Notes: a model not told the origin generated them from the sequence alone. Positions 26,301-35,359 are shown, numbered from the stretch's first letter. The stretch is 64,000 nt of DNA from an uncultured bacterium (GCA_942636505.2 CALOGB020000126.1:186001-250000); one strand, 5' to 3'. Numbers and translations: made by a program.

Positions 26301-26516
26301 GCCCAGCGCGAGATCGGCGATGTCGTAGCGCGCTGGCACGCCTGCATTGGCGAGTTCGCGGTTAATGAAACCCTCGGCGATCGGCTTCCGCACCAGCCAC
26401 AGCACGACCAGCGCGGCGATCAGCAGCAGCGCGATCCCCAGCGCAACGCGGCGGGCAGTCGCAGAACGGCGAGGATGGGCCCCGAGGTCGGCCCCCGTCT
26501 CGCTCGTCTCGCTCAC
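23352..26516 (-). CDS. ydbH: YdbH-like AsmA-family intermembrane lipid transport protein
   Basis: A very large (1054-residue) AsmA-like/DUF3971 protein that, by analogy with E. coli YdbH (redundant with TamB and YhdP), bridges the periplasm and carries phospholipid to the outer membrane. One N-terminal membrane anchor (residues ~24-42, VALGIALLLIAALVVLWLV) follows a short cytoplasmic leader; the rest is long beta-rich repeats of Gly, Val, Thr and Ala with a conserved C-terminal DUF3971-like region (YVGDLSQKDLGVWANIAFQA). The start GTG 26514-26516 has GGAG seven bases upstream; ATGs at 26549 and 26570 lack one. Divergent from radC across 86 bases. Confidence 0.85.
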   Translation of the reverse strand: MSETSETGADLGAHPRRSATARRVALGIALLLIAALVVLWLVRKPIAEGFINRELANAGVPARYDIADLALGGQRLTNVVIGDPAHPDLVADWVETRTGVGLSGPYLEGVRAGKVRLRGRLVDGKVSLGAIDKLLPAPSGKPFALPALDVSVADGRMRLEAPQGIVGLKLAGSGKLDDGFRGSLAAISERLDVGGCVIDRLAATVKLRIDAAKPTIKGPARVSRLACGTTQAERIVADLDVGLSAALDRWQGKATLKTGAARTPGATLAGAGGTIDFSGSAAATGGKANIVTDTVRTTEGGARRVSFAGTYRIGQQIAFDGRVQASGAAVAQKRLAGLAGIDGAAAGTPVAPLAMAITQAVKKAGRGFAADADLRVQIDGGRGKAVLSRLALASASGARVALGGGSGVAFGWPNGGVRLDTVLAVRGGGLPEARVSLAQAKPGAAIRGVATIAPYSAGDARLALTPVTFSATPGGATSIVTRVTLGGPIGAGGPGNRVDGLSMPVVALWDGRGRLVVNTGCAPLAVQRFAISGLVLDPSRLTLCPVDGALVQVNGARVSGGAKIAAAKLGGRLGTTPITLATAGATVRLADRGFAIDGVQTRIGAPERVTRLDFATITGRMTGQGVAGAFTGGSGQIANVPLLLGEAAGDWTLVNGALNLTGAMGVSDAAPTPRFKPLAARTVTLALVNGAITAAGTLFEPSTNTKVADVTLTHALGAGAGKADLNVPAIAFAKDRLQPDALTPLTFGVIADVNGSVSGEGHIAWNPDGVTSNGVFRTAGTDLAAAFGPVTGIATEIRFTDLLNLQSAPGQVATIRTLNPGIPVTDGTISYQTLPGARVRVEGGRWPFAGGSLTLDPTLLDFSAQSERRMTFHVANMAADQFLQQFDFKNLDATGIFDGVLPMIFDETGGRIEGGDLRVRPGGGTLAYVGDLSQKDLGVWANIAFQALKSLRYQSLRVGMNGPLAGEMVTDVRFAGISQGEGAKANFIVRRLQKLPFIFNIRIKAPFRGLLDSAQSFYDPKRLIQRNLPALLQQQSAPPPKPPTIQPPASRIVP

Positions 26517-26602
26517 CAACGCACTCCGCCATATTCGAGGTCTCTGCATAGGCGGGAGCGAGGGCGTCATGCAATTGCCCAGGGATGTGCTAGCATCGCA
26601 AA

Positions 26603-27307
26603 ATGGCCGATCCGGACGAAGACGCTGACGTCCGGGGGGACGATCTGAAGGGCCATCGCGGCCGCCTCCGCAAACGCCTGTTCGAAGGCGGCGTCGACGC
26701 GCTGCTCGACCACGAACTCATCGAATACCTCCTCGCGATCGCCATCCCGCGCGGCGACACCAAGGCGCTAGCCAAGGCCCTGATGCGCGAGTTCGGCGGG
26801 ATCGGCGGCGTGCTGACCGCGGATGCCGAGGCGCTCGGCCGGGTGAAGGGCATGGGCGAGATCTCGACCGCCGCGATCAAGATCGCGCACGCCGCCGCGA
26901 TCCGCATGCTGCAATCGCACGTCAGCGACCGCCCGGTGCTCGCCAACTGGCAGGCGTTGCTCGATTATCTCCGCGCGGACATGGCGCACCACGCGATCGA
27001 GCGCTTCCGGGTTCTGCACCTCAACACCAAGAACATGCTGATTCGCGACGAGGTGATGAGCAAGGGGTCGATCGACCAGGCCGCGGTGTACGTCCGCGAA
27101 GTGATCCGCCGCGCGATCGACCTCGGCTCCGCGTCGATCATCCTAGTCCACAATCACCCGAGCGGAGACCCCTCCCCCAGCCGCGCCGACATCGACATCA
27201 CGCGGACGATCGCGGAGGCAGGCAAGCGGCTCGGCATCACCGTCCACGACCATATCGTGATGGGTACCGGCGGCCATGTCAGCCTGCGCGCACAGGGGTT
27301 GATCTGA
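26603..27307 (+). CDS. radC: RadC family JAMM-domain protein
   Basis: A 234-residue RadC-like protein of the MPN/JAMM metalloprotease fold. A helix-hairpin-helix-like N-terminal half (ALGRVKGMGEISTAAIKIA, ~77-95) is followed by the JAMM motif H183-N-H185-P-S-G-D with D195 in SPSRADIDI. RadC was named for a repair phenotype later traced to another gene; its true role is unclear. Start ATG 26603. It is divergent from ydbH and followed by a small gene and the BLUF gene. Confidence 0.93.
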   Translation: MADPDEDADVRGDDLKGHRGRLRKRLFEGGVDALLDHELIEYLLAIAIPRGDTKALAKALMREFGGIGGVLTADAEALGRVKGMGEISTAAIKIAHAAAIRMLQSHVSDRPVLANWQALLDYLRADMAHHAIERFRVLHLNTKNMLIRDEVMSKGSIDQAAVYVREVIRRAIDLGSASIILVHNHPSGDPSPSRADIDITRTIAEAGKRLGITVHDHIVMGTGGHVSLRAQGLI

Positions 27308-27389
27308 CGCAATCAGATAAAGGAGAAACATCCGAAACTCCTCGTGCCTTTTCATCCGTATCTTCGTTGTCACGGCAAAGGAATTGCAT

Positions 27390-27599
27390 GTGGATAACAA
27401 GTTGCACGATGAAGCCTCGGAGGTAACCGCCGAGCACGGTCAGGTCATGGTCGACGGGCCGGACGGGGTGGCCGTATCATTGACGCCCGACGCCGCGGCC
27501 GAAACCTCGGATCGGCTGTTGAACGCCGCTGTCGAGGCGCAGGGGCAGATCCTGGCGGAGACCCGCATTGCGAAAGATCGGGTGCGCAAAGCCGACTGA
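27390..27599 (+). CDS. Small acidic protein of unknown function
   Basis: A 69-residue soluble, acidic protein I do not recognise. Notable segments are EVTAEHGQVMVDGPDGVAV and a helical tail with SDRLLNAAVEAQGQ. There is no signal peptide or membrane helix. The start GTG 27390 is preceded by AAAGGA at seven bases; a TTG two codons earlier is less well placed. It sits between radC and the BLUF gene on the same strand. Confidence 0.6.
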   Translation: MDNKLHDEASEVTAEHGQVMVDGPDGVAVSLTPDAAAETSDRLLNAAVEAQGQILAETRIAKDRVRKAD

Positions 27600-27664
27600 T
27601 CTACCGCAAGTCGCAGGTCTCCGATCTATAGTAGCGGTACGCGTGACTATCGACCGGAGACGCG

Positions 27665-28066
27665 ATGCGCCAAATTCTATACATGAGTTCGAGCACCATA
27701 GCCGGCGACAAGGCCGATCTCGTGGGAATATTGCAGCAGTCCAGGCACAATAACGCCCTGCATGACATCACAGGGCTGTTGTGGTCGGACGGCACGCATT
27801 TTCTTCAGGTGATCGAGGGACCGACCGCTCTCGTCGACGCGACGTTCGGCCGTATTACGCAGGACGATCGTCATTACGATCTGTCGCTCCAGCACAATAT
27901 CCCGATCCACGAACGGCAGTTCGGTGCTTGGACGATGGCACACAGGCGCGCGGACGATCCTGTCGATGCGTATGATGCGCGCATGCGGCGCCTGCTAAAC
28001 GGCGCGTCGCAGCGGGTGCGCGATCCCTTCCTCGCGCTGATGGCGACGGGTTCGCTGGACGGCTGA
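27665..28066 (+). CDS. BLUF blue-light photoreceptor
   Basis: A 133-residue single-domain BLUF protein that would bind FAD and switch on blue light. The residues needed are present with the same spacing as in AppA: Y6, N30 (24 on) and Q48 (18 on); W89 and M91 match the AppA Trp104/Met106 positions. The block HDITGLLWSDGTHFLQVIEG is the family signature. No output domain is fused, so it would signal through a partner; BLUF-only proteins are known to act on regulators or on c-di-GMP enzymes. ATG 27665 has GGAG five bases upstream. No obvious partner is adjacent; an EAL protein lies 13 kb away. Confidence 0.92.
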   Translation: MRQILYMSSSTIAGDKADLVGILQQSRHNNALHDITGLLWSDGTHFLQVIEGPTALVDATFGRITQDDRHYDLSLQHNIPIHERQFGAWTMAHRRADDPVDAYDARMRRLLNGASQRVRDPFLALMATGSLDG

Positions 28067-28074
28067 CGTAACGA

Positions 28075-28102
28075 AGGCCGCCGGGCGCGAACCCGACGGC
28101 CT
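28075..28102. terminator. Hairpin between BLUF and EF-hand genes
   Basis: AGGCCG (28075-28080) pairs with CGGCCT (28097-28102) and GGG with CCC inside, separated by a small internal mismatch; loop cgcgaa. It lies between two converging genes, suggesting a shared terminator, but has no T-run. Confidence 0.4.
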
Positions 28103-28141
28103 CGATCCGTGCGATGGGACTTTGCGGACGTGTCGTTGCCG

Positions 28142-28570
28142 TCAGCCCTGCGACAGGAAGCTGGTGACCTCGGTCTTGGTCAGCGACTTGCTCTTGTCGG
28201 TATCGGCCTGCGCGAAGGCGGCGGAGACCCATTTCTTGGTCTCGGGCGCGTCCGGCTTGGTCGACGGATCGGTCTTGCTCTTTAGCGCGACCATCCATCC
28301 GCCGAATTCTGTCGCGCTGAGCTTGCCGTCGCCGTTCTTGTCGTAGGTCGGGAACTCGGTGTCGACGACCTGCGCGACCTGGCTGCCGGTCGCGGGCTGC
28401 TCGCGCGCGGCGGGTTGCATCGGCACTGCATCGGTTGGCGTACCAGATGGGGTGGCCTGCCCGACAGCAGCACTGCCCGGCGCTGAAGTCTGCGGGGATG
28501 GCGCGGTCGTTTGCGCCAATACGGGTGTAGCAACCAGTGCCGCACCGGCCAGTATAGCATATTTCAACAT
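28142..28570 (-). CDS. Secreted EF-hand protein
   Basis: A 142-residue exported protein, signal peptide 1-19 (ending VLAQ), a Pro/Thr/Ser/Gln-rich linker (residues ~20-60) and two EF-hand-like loops: DKNGDGKLSATEF (canonical) and ADTDKSKSLTKTE (second). It probably binds calcium in the periplasm. ATG 28568-28570 has GGAGA upstream; the frame extends to 28621 without support. Confidence 0.85.
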   Translation of the reverse strand: MLKYAILAGAALVATPVLAQTTAPSPQTSAPGSAAVGQATPSGTPTDAVPMQPAAREQPATGSQVAQVVDTEFPTYDKNGDGKLSATEFGGWMVALKSKTDPSTKPDAPETKKWVSAAFAQADTDKSKSLTKTEVTSFLSQG

Positions 28571-28801
28571 TGCGTCTCTCCGGTAGTGTTCTACGCGTCT
28601 ACTAAGCGATGTTACGACCATGCCCGATATATACTCGGCATCGCGAACCGCTTACCCATTCTATAAGCGTCGCATTGCCGGATTTATACCTCGCGACGGG
28701 TGTTTGAACCTTCTCCTGCGTCCTGCTACCGCGTTTCGCATGCAACCGCGGGCCAGATGGCACGCGACGCGCCCTACCCTTCACGCTCCCGAGGAAACCC
28801 G

Positions 28802-30100
28802 ATGGTCCCCCGCTATTCCCGCCCCGACATGGTCGCGATCTGGACGCCCGAAGCGCGCTTCAAGATCTGGTTCGAGATCGAGGCGCACGCCACCGACGCG
28901 CTCGCCGAACTCGGCGTAGTCCCCAAGGAAGCAGCCGCCGCGATCTGGGAAAAGGGCGCGTTCGAGGTCGACCGGATCGACGAGATCGAGCGCGAGACCA
29001 AGCACGACGTCATCGCCTTCCTGACCAACGTCGCCGAGCATGTCGGCCCCGAGGCGCGCTTCATGCACCAGGGCATGACCTCGTCCGACGTGCTCGACAC
29101 GTGCCTTGCCGTGCAGCTGGCGAAGGCGAGCGATATCCTGATTGCCGATCTCGACGCACTGCTCGTGGTGCTCGAACGCCGCGCGCGCGAGCACAAAATG
29201 ACGCCGACGATCGGTCGCAGCCACGGCATCCACGCCGAGCCGGTGACGTTCGGGCTGAAGCTCGCGCAGGCGCACGCCGAGTTCGCGCGCAACCGCGCGC
29301 GGCTGGTGGCGGCGCGCGAGGACGTCGCGACCTGCGCGATCTCGGGAGCGGTGGGGACGTTCGCGAACATCGATCCGTTCGTCGAAGAATATGTCGCGGG
29401 CAAGCTCGGGCTGTCGGTCGAGCCTGTCTCGACGCAGGTCATCCCGCGCGATCGCCACGCGATGTTCTTTGCGACCTTGGGCGTGATCGCCAGCTCGATC
29501 GAGCGGCTCGCGACCGAAGTGCGCCACTTGCAGCGGACCGAAGTGCTCGAGGCGGAAGAGTTCTTCTCGCCTGGCCAGAAGGGTTCGTCGGCGATGCCGC
29601 ACAAGCGCAATCCGGTGCTGACCGAGAATTTGACGGGACTCGCGCGGATGGTGCGCGGGTATGTCACGCCGGCGATGGAGAACGTCGCGCTGTGGCATGA
29701 GCGCGACATCTCGCACTCGTCGGTCGAGCGGTACATTGGGCCCGATGCGACGATCACGCTCGACTTCGCGCTCGCGCGGCTGACCGGGGTGATGGACAAG
29801 CTGGTCGTCTACCCCGAGCGGATGTTGAAGAACCTCAACAAGATGGGCGGCCTCGTCCATTCGCAGCGCGTGCTGCTGGCGCTGACGCAGGCGGGCGTGA
29901 GCCGCGAGGACGCGTATCGGCTGGTGCAGCGCAACGCGATGAAGGTGTGGGATTCGGATGGCGCGCTGTCGCTGCTTGAGTTGCTGAAGGCGGACCCGGA
30001 AGTGACGCTGTCGGATGCGGAGCTCGAGGACAAGTTCGACCTTGGCTATCACCTCAAGCATGTGGACACGATCTTCGCGCGGGTATTCGGCGCGGCCTGA
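28802..30100 (+). CDS. purB: Adenylosuccinate lyase
   Basis: Catalyses two beta-eliminations of fumarate in purine synthesis (SAICAR to AICAR and adenylosuccinate to AMP). 432 residues of the fumarase/aspartase superfamily: signature GSSAMPHKRNP at 261-271 with the catalytic serine, TSSDVLDT at 93-100, and the catalytic His in GRSHGIHAEP (138-147). ATG 28802 has GAGGAA upstream; upstream codons are not conserved. It stands alone here, without other pur genes. Confidence 0.96.
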   Translation: MVPRYSRPDMVAIWTPEARFKIWFEIEAHATDALAELGVVPKEAAAAIWEKGAFEVDRIDEIERETKHDVIAFLTNVAEHVGPEARFMHQGMTSSDVLDTCLAVQLAKASDILIADLDALLVVLERRAREHKMTPTIGRSHGIHAEPVTFGLKLAQAHAEFARNRARLVAAREDVATCAISGAVGTFANIDPFVEEYVAGKLGLSVEPVSTQVIPRDRHAMFFATLGVIASSIERLATEVRHLQRTEVLEAEEFFSPGQKGSSAMPHKRNPVLTENLTGLARMVRGYVTPAMENVALWHERDISHSSVERYIGPDATITLDFALARLTGVMDKLVVYPERMLKNLNKMGGLVHSQRVLLALTQAGVSREDAYRLVQRNAMKVWDSDGALSLLELLKADPEVTLSDAELEDKFDLGYHLKHVDTIFARVFGAA

Positions 30101-30120
30101 GGACTAAAAGCAAAGGTTAC

Positions 30121-30231
30121 TCCCCTCCCTGAAAGGGAGGGGTTGGGGGTGGGTAGGCTAGTTCGAGCCACCCCCGTCTGGAATTTACGGAAGCCGACCC
30201 ACCCCCTGCCCCTCCCTTTCAGGGAGGGGAG
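30121..30231. repeat. Two-armed palindromic element, family A
   Basis: Begins 20 bases after the purB stop. Left tcccctccctgaaagggagg with ttgggggtgggtaggc; right gacccaccccctgcccctcc with tttcagggagggga. The position suggests use as the purB terminator. Confidence 0.85.
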
Positions 30232-30286
30232 ACCGTTGCAGATCGGCGGATGTAACGTCCAAACCGCCTCAAAGTGCACGCAACGC

Positions 30287-30322
30287 AATTGCGATTACGT
30301 GTTACAAAATTGCGACAACGTG
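30287..30322 (+). promoter_or_regulatory. Tandem direct repeat, two-turn spacing
   Basis: AATTGCGATTACGTG (30287-30301) and AATTGCGACAACGTG (30308-30322) match at 13 of 15 positions and start exactly 21 bases apart, i.e. two helical turns, about 55-90 bases upstream of a 28-codon gene. This is the arrangement of an operator bound by a dimer or two adjacent regulators, or of activator boxes. The regulator is unknown. Confidence 0.5.
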
Positions 30323-30343
30323 CAACTAAGCCCATATCCCGCT

Positions 30344-30363
30344 TGCCGGATATTGTTCCGGCA
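30344..30363 (+). promoter_or_regulatory. Leader hairpin upstream of the 28-residue gene
   Basis: TGCCGGA (30344-30350) and TCCGGCA (30357-30363) form a perfect 7-bp stem with loop TATTGT, just before the GGAG Shine-Dalgarno sequence at 30366. It could shield or stabilise the leader. Confidence 0.4.
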
Positions 30364-30377
30364 TCGGAGACCTACCC

Positions 30378-30464
30378 ATGCGCATGTTCGAAACCGTGAC
30401 CAGCACCATGCTGGCGATCGCGGCTCAAGCGCTGGTGGTCGGGGTGGTCATCACCGCCTTCTGA
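30378..30464 (+). CDS. 28-residue membrane protein
   Basis: A very short reading frame with good signals: ATG 30378, GGAG eight bases upstream, stop at 30462. The product MRMFETVTSTMLAIAAQALV (then eight more, mostly hydrophobic) is one short membrane helix with a charged N-terminus. It is flanked by a direct-repeat operator, a leader hairpin and a downstream terminator-like stem, which together argue for a real gene. Function unknown; small helices like this often act as regulators or toxins, but nothing shows which. Confidence 0.55.
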   Translation: MRMFETVTSTMLAIAAQALVVGVVITAF

Positions 30465-30478
30465 TCCATCGGCCCGCC

Positions 30479-30498
30479 CGCCCCCTCCCGAGGGGGCG
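30479..30498 (+). terminator. GC-rich hairpin after the 28-residue gene
   Basis: cgccccctcccgagggggcg is a perfect inverted repeat (CGCCCCC/GGGGGCG, loop TCCCGA), 14 bases past the stop codon. There is no T-tract, so termination is likely but unproven. Confidence 0.45.
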
Positions 30499-30604
30499 CG
30501 GCTAGGGCCAAAGTTTACGCGCGGCCTATTTGGCTACGTAAGTGCCTGACTTAGAAACAAATTGATTTCCTCGCGTTCGATACGCGCAACAAGGAGATCG
30601 TATC

Positions 30605-30868
30605 ATGTCGAAACCCATCCTCATCACCGCCGCGTTTGCCATGACCGCAATTGCCAGCGCGCCCGCCTTTGCCGACGAACCGGGCCGTGGCTGGATCAGC
30701 AGCGCGCGCGTCACGACGATGCTCGCCAAGCGCGGTTACAAGGTCACCAAGATCGAGGCCGACGACGGCCATTGGGAAGGCGAAGCCGCACGGCGTGGCG
30801 CGAACTACGAATTCCACGTCGACCCGCATAACGGCAAGGTCACGAAGCTGGAGCGCGATCGCGACTGA
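30605..30868 (+). CDS. Exported PepSY-domain protein
   Basis: An 87-residue periplasmic protein: signal peptide 1-23 (ending AFA), then a PepSY-like domain (RVTTMLAKRGYKVTKIEADD, YEFHVDPHNGKVTKLE). PepSY domains are often protease inhibitors or sensors. ATG 30605 has AAGGAG upstream. It is alone, followed by a family B repeat. Confidence 0.82.
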   Translation: MSKPILITAAFAMTAIASAPAFADEPGRGWISSARVTTMLAKRGYKVTKIEADDGHWEGEAARRGANYEFHVDPHNGKVTKLERDRD

Positions 30869-30897
30869 CCTGTCGTAAGTGAGCTCCCCCCCTACTG

Positions 30898-31023
30898 ATC
30901 CTCCCCCGCCAGGGGGAGGTGTCGCCGAAGGTGACGGAGGGGGAGGACACGGAGCCGGGGTTTGTACGTGCCTCCCCCTCCGTCTGGCAAGAGCCAGCCA
31001 CCTCCCCCTTGCGGGGGAGGATC
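30898..31023. repeat. Two-armed palindromic element, family B
   Basis: gatcctcccccgccaggggg at the left, ttgcgggggaggatc at the right; inner boxes gacggagggggaggaca and cctccccctccgtctgg are also complementary. The other copy is at 41288-41413. It separates the PepSY gene from the TM2 gene. Confidence 0.85.
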
Positions 31024-31055
31024 GCACGAAGTTCACGTCACCGGATCGCCGGTCT

Positions 31056-31508
31056 TTACCGCTTGCGCGGATAGCGCGCGGCGAATTCCTCGTCGGACAT
31101 CATCAGATAGCGGATCATGTCGATCAACGCCCAGGGCGCGCTGATGACCAGACCGACCACCGTGATGCTCAGCACCAGCATGATGATCCCGGAGCCGCTC
31201 CGTCCGAGATAGAAGCGGTGGATGCCGAGTGTGCCAATCACGAACGCCATCACCGCCGCGACGTATTTGTTGCGATCGTTGGTCGGGAGTGCCTCGGGCG
31301 GTACGGCGCGGCGTGGGCCCGGCGCGGTCGGCATCGGGAAGACGCTGAGCGCGCGATCGTTGGTGGCCTCGAAATCGACTTCCAGGCCGATCGCAGGTTC
31401 GCCGCGGTGCGCCCAGTCTTCGCGCGCGAACCGGTAACGTTGTCCGTCCTGTCCTGCGACAAGCCCCTCGCCCGTGCGGGGATCGACGCCTAAAACCTGT
31501 CCGCGCAT
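31056..31508 (-). CDS. TM2-domain membrane protein
   Basis: A 150-residue protein: a soluble N-terminal ~75 residues (VLGVDPRTGEGLVAGQDGQR, a beta-rich segment) and a C-terminal TM2 domain of two helices with the loop GTLGIHRFYLGRSGSG, the TM2 signature. Role unknown; the TM2 domain is common in bacterial membrane proteins. ATG 31506-31508 has GAGGAA upstream. Confidence 0.85.
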   Translation of the reverse strand: MRGQVLGVDPRTGEGLVAGQDGQRYRFAREDWAHRGEPAIGLEVDFEATNDRALSVFPMPTAPGPRRAVPPEALPTNDRNKYVAAVMAFVIGTLGIHRFYLGRSGSGIIMLVLSITVVGLVISAPWALIDMIRYLMMSDEEFAARYPRKR

Positions 31509-31580
31509 ATCATTCCTCGGTGTTCGAGCTTCATTCTGGCGGATGATGCGGGTGAGGCAAGCCCGAACTCATTCCCCACG

Positions 31581-32051
31581 TCAGGCTGCGAGAGCGCTTT
31601 GACGCCAATGTCTGTCGTCATCGTTGTCTGCATTCGTCGGCCGCGTTTTCCGCGAGCGGATCGCACGCTTGTGCGCTTTTGCAGCCGGGCGGCGAGTGAA
31701 GTCGCCGAGCCAGCGCGTCATGAAAGTCCGAACACGCAGGCTGGATGCTGCAGCGGCCAGCACCATGAGAATGTCGACATAGGCTGAGACCTCGAACGTC
31801 GTGATCCAGATCGCGACATCGGGGGCGGCCAGCGTGAGCAGCCTGATACCGTCGCCTTCGCCGCCGAGCGTGACGATTGCGGCCGTCAGCATCAGCAGGA
31901 CCATGACGGCAGCATCGCCCCGCGTGAACCGTGCCAACCGCGCCGCAGGCTTGTCGATCAGCACTCGGCGCAGTGCCTTACCGATTGGCGTCTGGGGGGC
32001 GGTGGCCATGACCAGCCAACAGGCTATCGCGGTGAAAAGACATGCCAGCAT
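31581..32051 (-). CDS. Hypothetical membrane protein
   Basis: A 156-residue protein I do not recognise, with about three hydrophobic segments (residues ~1-18, ~47-65 and ~78-103) and a basic C-terminal tail rich in Arg and Lys (RRPAAKAHKRAIRSRKTRP) then a short acidic DNDDD patch. It sits just 3' of dnaJ on the same strand (33 bases), so it may be cotranscribed with the dnaK-dnaJ pair. Start ATG 32049-32051 follows a G-rich site. Confidence 0.6.
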   Translation of the reverse strand: MLACLFTAIACWLVMATAPQTPIGKALRRVLIDKPAARLARFTRGDAAVMVLLMLTAAIVTLGGEGDGIRLLTLAAPDVAIWITTFEVSAYVDILMVLAAAASSLRVRTFMTRWLGDFTRRPAAKAHKRAIRSRKTRPTNADNDDDRHWRQSALAA

Positions 32052-32084
32052 TGCGCCCCCCTTTGGTTCAGTATGTAGCCGGGT

Positions 32085-33218
32085 TTACTCCCCCGCGAAC
32101 ACGCCCTTCAGCTTGGCGAAGAAGCCCTGGCTGGCCGGGCATTCGTCACCGGTTTCCGTCTCGCGGAACATCTCGAGCAGTTCCTTCTGGCGGTTGCTGA
32201 GACGCGTGGGGGTTTCGACGTCGATCTGGACGACGAGATCACCGTGGCCGCGGCCTTGCAGGACGGGCATGCCGGCGCCGCGCTGGCGGAGTTGCTTGCC
32301 CGACTGGATGCCAGCGGGGATCTTCACTTCGTGCGTGCGGCCGTCGAGGCCGGGGATCGACAGCGATCCGCCGAGCGACGCGACCGTGAAGCTGATCGGT
32401 GCGCGCGCGAACAATGTCGTGCCTTCGCGCTCGAACAGATTGTGCTTGGTCACGTGAAGGAAAATGTAGAGGTCGCCGGACGGTGCGCCGCGGGCGCCCG
32501 CCTCGCCTTCGCCCGACATGCGGATGCGCGTGCCTTCGTCGACGCCGGGAGGGACGTTGATCGACAGCGTCTTGGTCTTCTCGACACGACCTTCGCCGCG
32601 GCAATCCGGGCATGGATCGGCGATGACTTCGCCCGCGCCGTTGCAGACCGGGCAGGCGCGCTCGACCACGAAAAAGCCCTGTTGCGCACGGACTTTCCCA
32701 TGACCACCGCAATGCTGGCAGGTCTTCGCGCGCGTGCCAGCCTTGGCGCCCGAGCCATCGCAGGTGTCGCAGAGTGCGGAGACGTCGATCGTGATCTCGG
32801 TCGTCTTGCCGTGGAACGCTTCCTCCAGGCTGACTTCCATGTCGTAGCGCAGGTCGGCGCCGCGCCGGGCCGCCGAGCGACCACCGCCACGCTGCGCGCC
32901 GCCCATGAATTCGCCGAAGACGCTCTCGAAGATGTCGCTGAAGCCGCCGAAATCCTGCGAGCCGCCGCCGTGACCACCACCGCCGCCGTTCTGGAACGCG
33001 GCGTGGCCGAAGCGATCATAGGCCGCGCGCTTCTGCGGGTCCTTGAGGCACTCGTAGGCCTCGCTGACCGCCTTGAACTGCGCTTCGGAATCCTTGCAAC
33101 CGGCGTTCTTGTCCGGGTGATACTTCATCGCGAGCTTGCGGTAGGACGACTTGATCGTCCCCGCATCCGCGGTCCGCTCGCATTCGAGCAGTTCGTAATA
33201 ATCTGTCTGGGTACTCAT
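32085..33218 (-). CDS. dnaJ: Chaperone DnaJ
   Basis: Hsp40 co-chaperone that delivers substrates to DnaK and stimulates its ATPase. 377 residues: J-domain with KYHPDKN (HPD motif) at ~residues 32-38, a Gly-rich linker (NGGGGGHGGGSQDFGGFSD), four CxxCxGxG zinc motifs (CDTCDGSG, CQHCGGHG, CPVCNGAG, CPDCRGEG) and the C-terminal substrate-binding domain. It follows dnaK across 116 bases filled by a family F repeat. Confidence 0.97.
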   Translation of the reverse strand: MSTQTDYYELLECERTADAGTIKSSYRKLAMKYHPDKNAGCKDSEAQFKAVSEAYECLKDPQKRAAYDRFGHAAFQNGGGGGHGGGSQDFGGFSDIFESVFGEFMGGAQRGGGRSAARRGADLRYDMEVSLEEAFHGKTTEITIDVSALCDTCDGSGAKAGTRAKTCQHCGGHGKVRAQQGFFVVERACPVCNGAGEVIADPCPDCRGEGRVEKTKTLSINVPPGVDEGTRIRMSGEGEAGARGAPSGDLYIFLHVTKHNLFEREGTTLFARAPISFTVASLGGSLSIPGLDGRTHEVKIPAGIQSGKQLRQRGAGMPVLQGRGHGDLVVQIDVETPTRLSNRQKELLEMFRETETGDECPASQGFFAKLKGVFAGE

Positions 33219-33227
33219 GATCTCAAG

Positions 33228-33325
33228 CCCTCTCCCCTCCGGGGAGAGGGTTGGGAGAGGGGCGCCACACGCGGCCCCTCTCGGTACTGCCCCTCACCCC
33301 GACCCTCTCCCCGACGGGGAGAGGG
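33228..33325. repeat. Two-armed palindromic element, family F
   Basis: ccctctcccctccggggaga at the left and tctccccgacggggagaggg at the right, inner gagaggggc / gcccctctc. It lies between dnaK and dnaJ. The copy at 57104-57206 shares the core ggtactnccctcaccccgac. Confidence 0.85.
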
Positions 33326-33334
33326 GGACGTCGG

Positions 33335-35242
<1,908 letters not shown>

Positions 35243-35284
35243 GAGTTCTGATTAGCCCCTCACTTGAAACAAAAATACGAAACC

Positions 35285-35312
35285 GGTTCCACCCCGTTAC
35301 GGCAGTGGAACC
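35285..35312 (-). promoter_or_regulatory. Inverted repeat in the dnaK leader
   Basis: ggttccac (35285-35292) and gtggaacc (35305-35312) are perfect 8-base inverted repeats with a 12-base loop, centred about 56 bases upstream of the dnaK start. It may be an operator or an RNA hairpin (thermosensor-like). It is unlike the CIRCE element (TTAGCACTC type). Confidence 0.5.
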
Positions 35313-35330
35313 TTTCTGATGATGGGCGCG

Positions 35331-35359
35331 ATATAGGTGGCCTCGCGCTTGCCGCAAGA
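35331..35359 (-). promoter_or_regulatory. Candidate sigma-32-type promoter for dnaK
   Basis: On the minus strand CTTGCGG at 35353-35359 and CCTATAT at 35331-35337 resemble the alphaproteobacterial heat-shock consensus (CTTG ... C(C/T)TATnT) with about 15 bases between, upstream of the leader hairpin. Known heat-shock control of dnaK supports it; the match itself is approximate. Confidence 0.4.

Noticed and set aside
24231..26648. 805-codon plus-strand frame opposite ydbH
   Set aside because: Its composition (Arg/His/Asp-rich) is that of a GC-rich shadow frame and shows no domain or signal; the minus strand has the AsmA-like protein.
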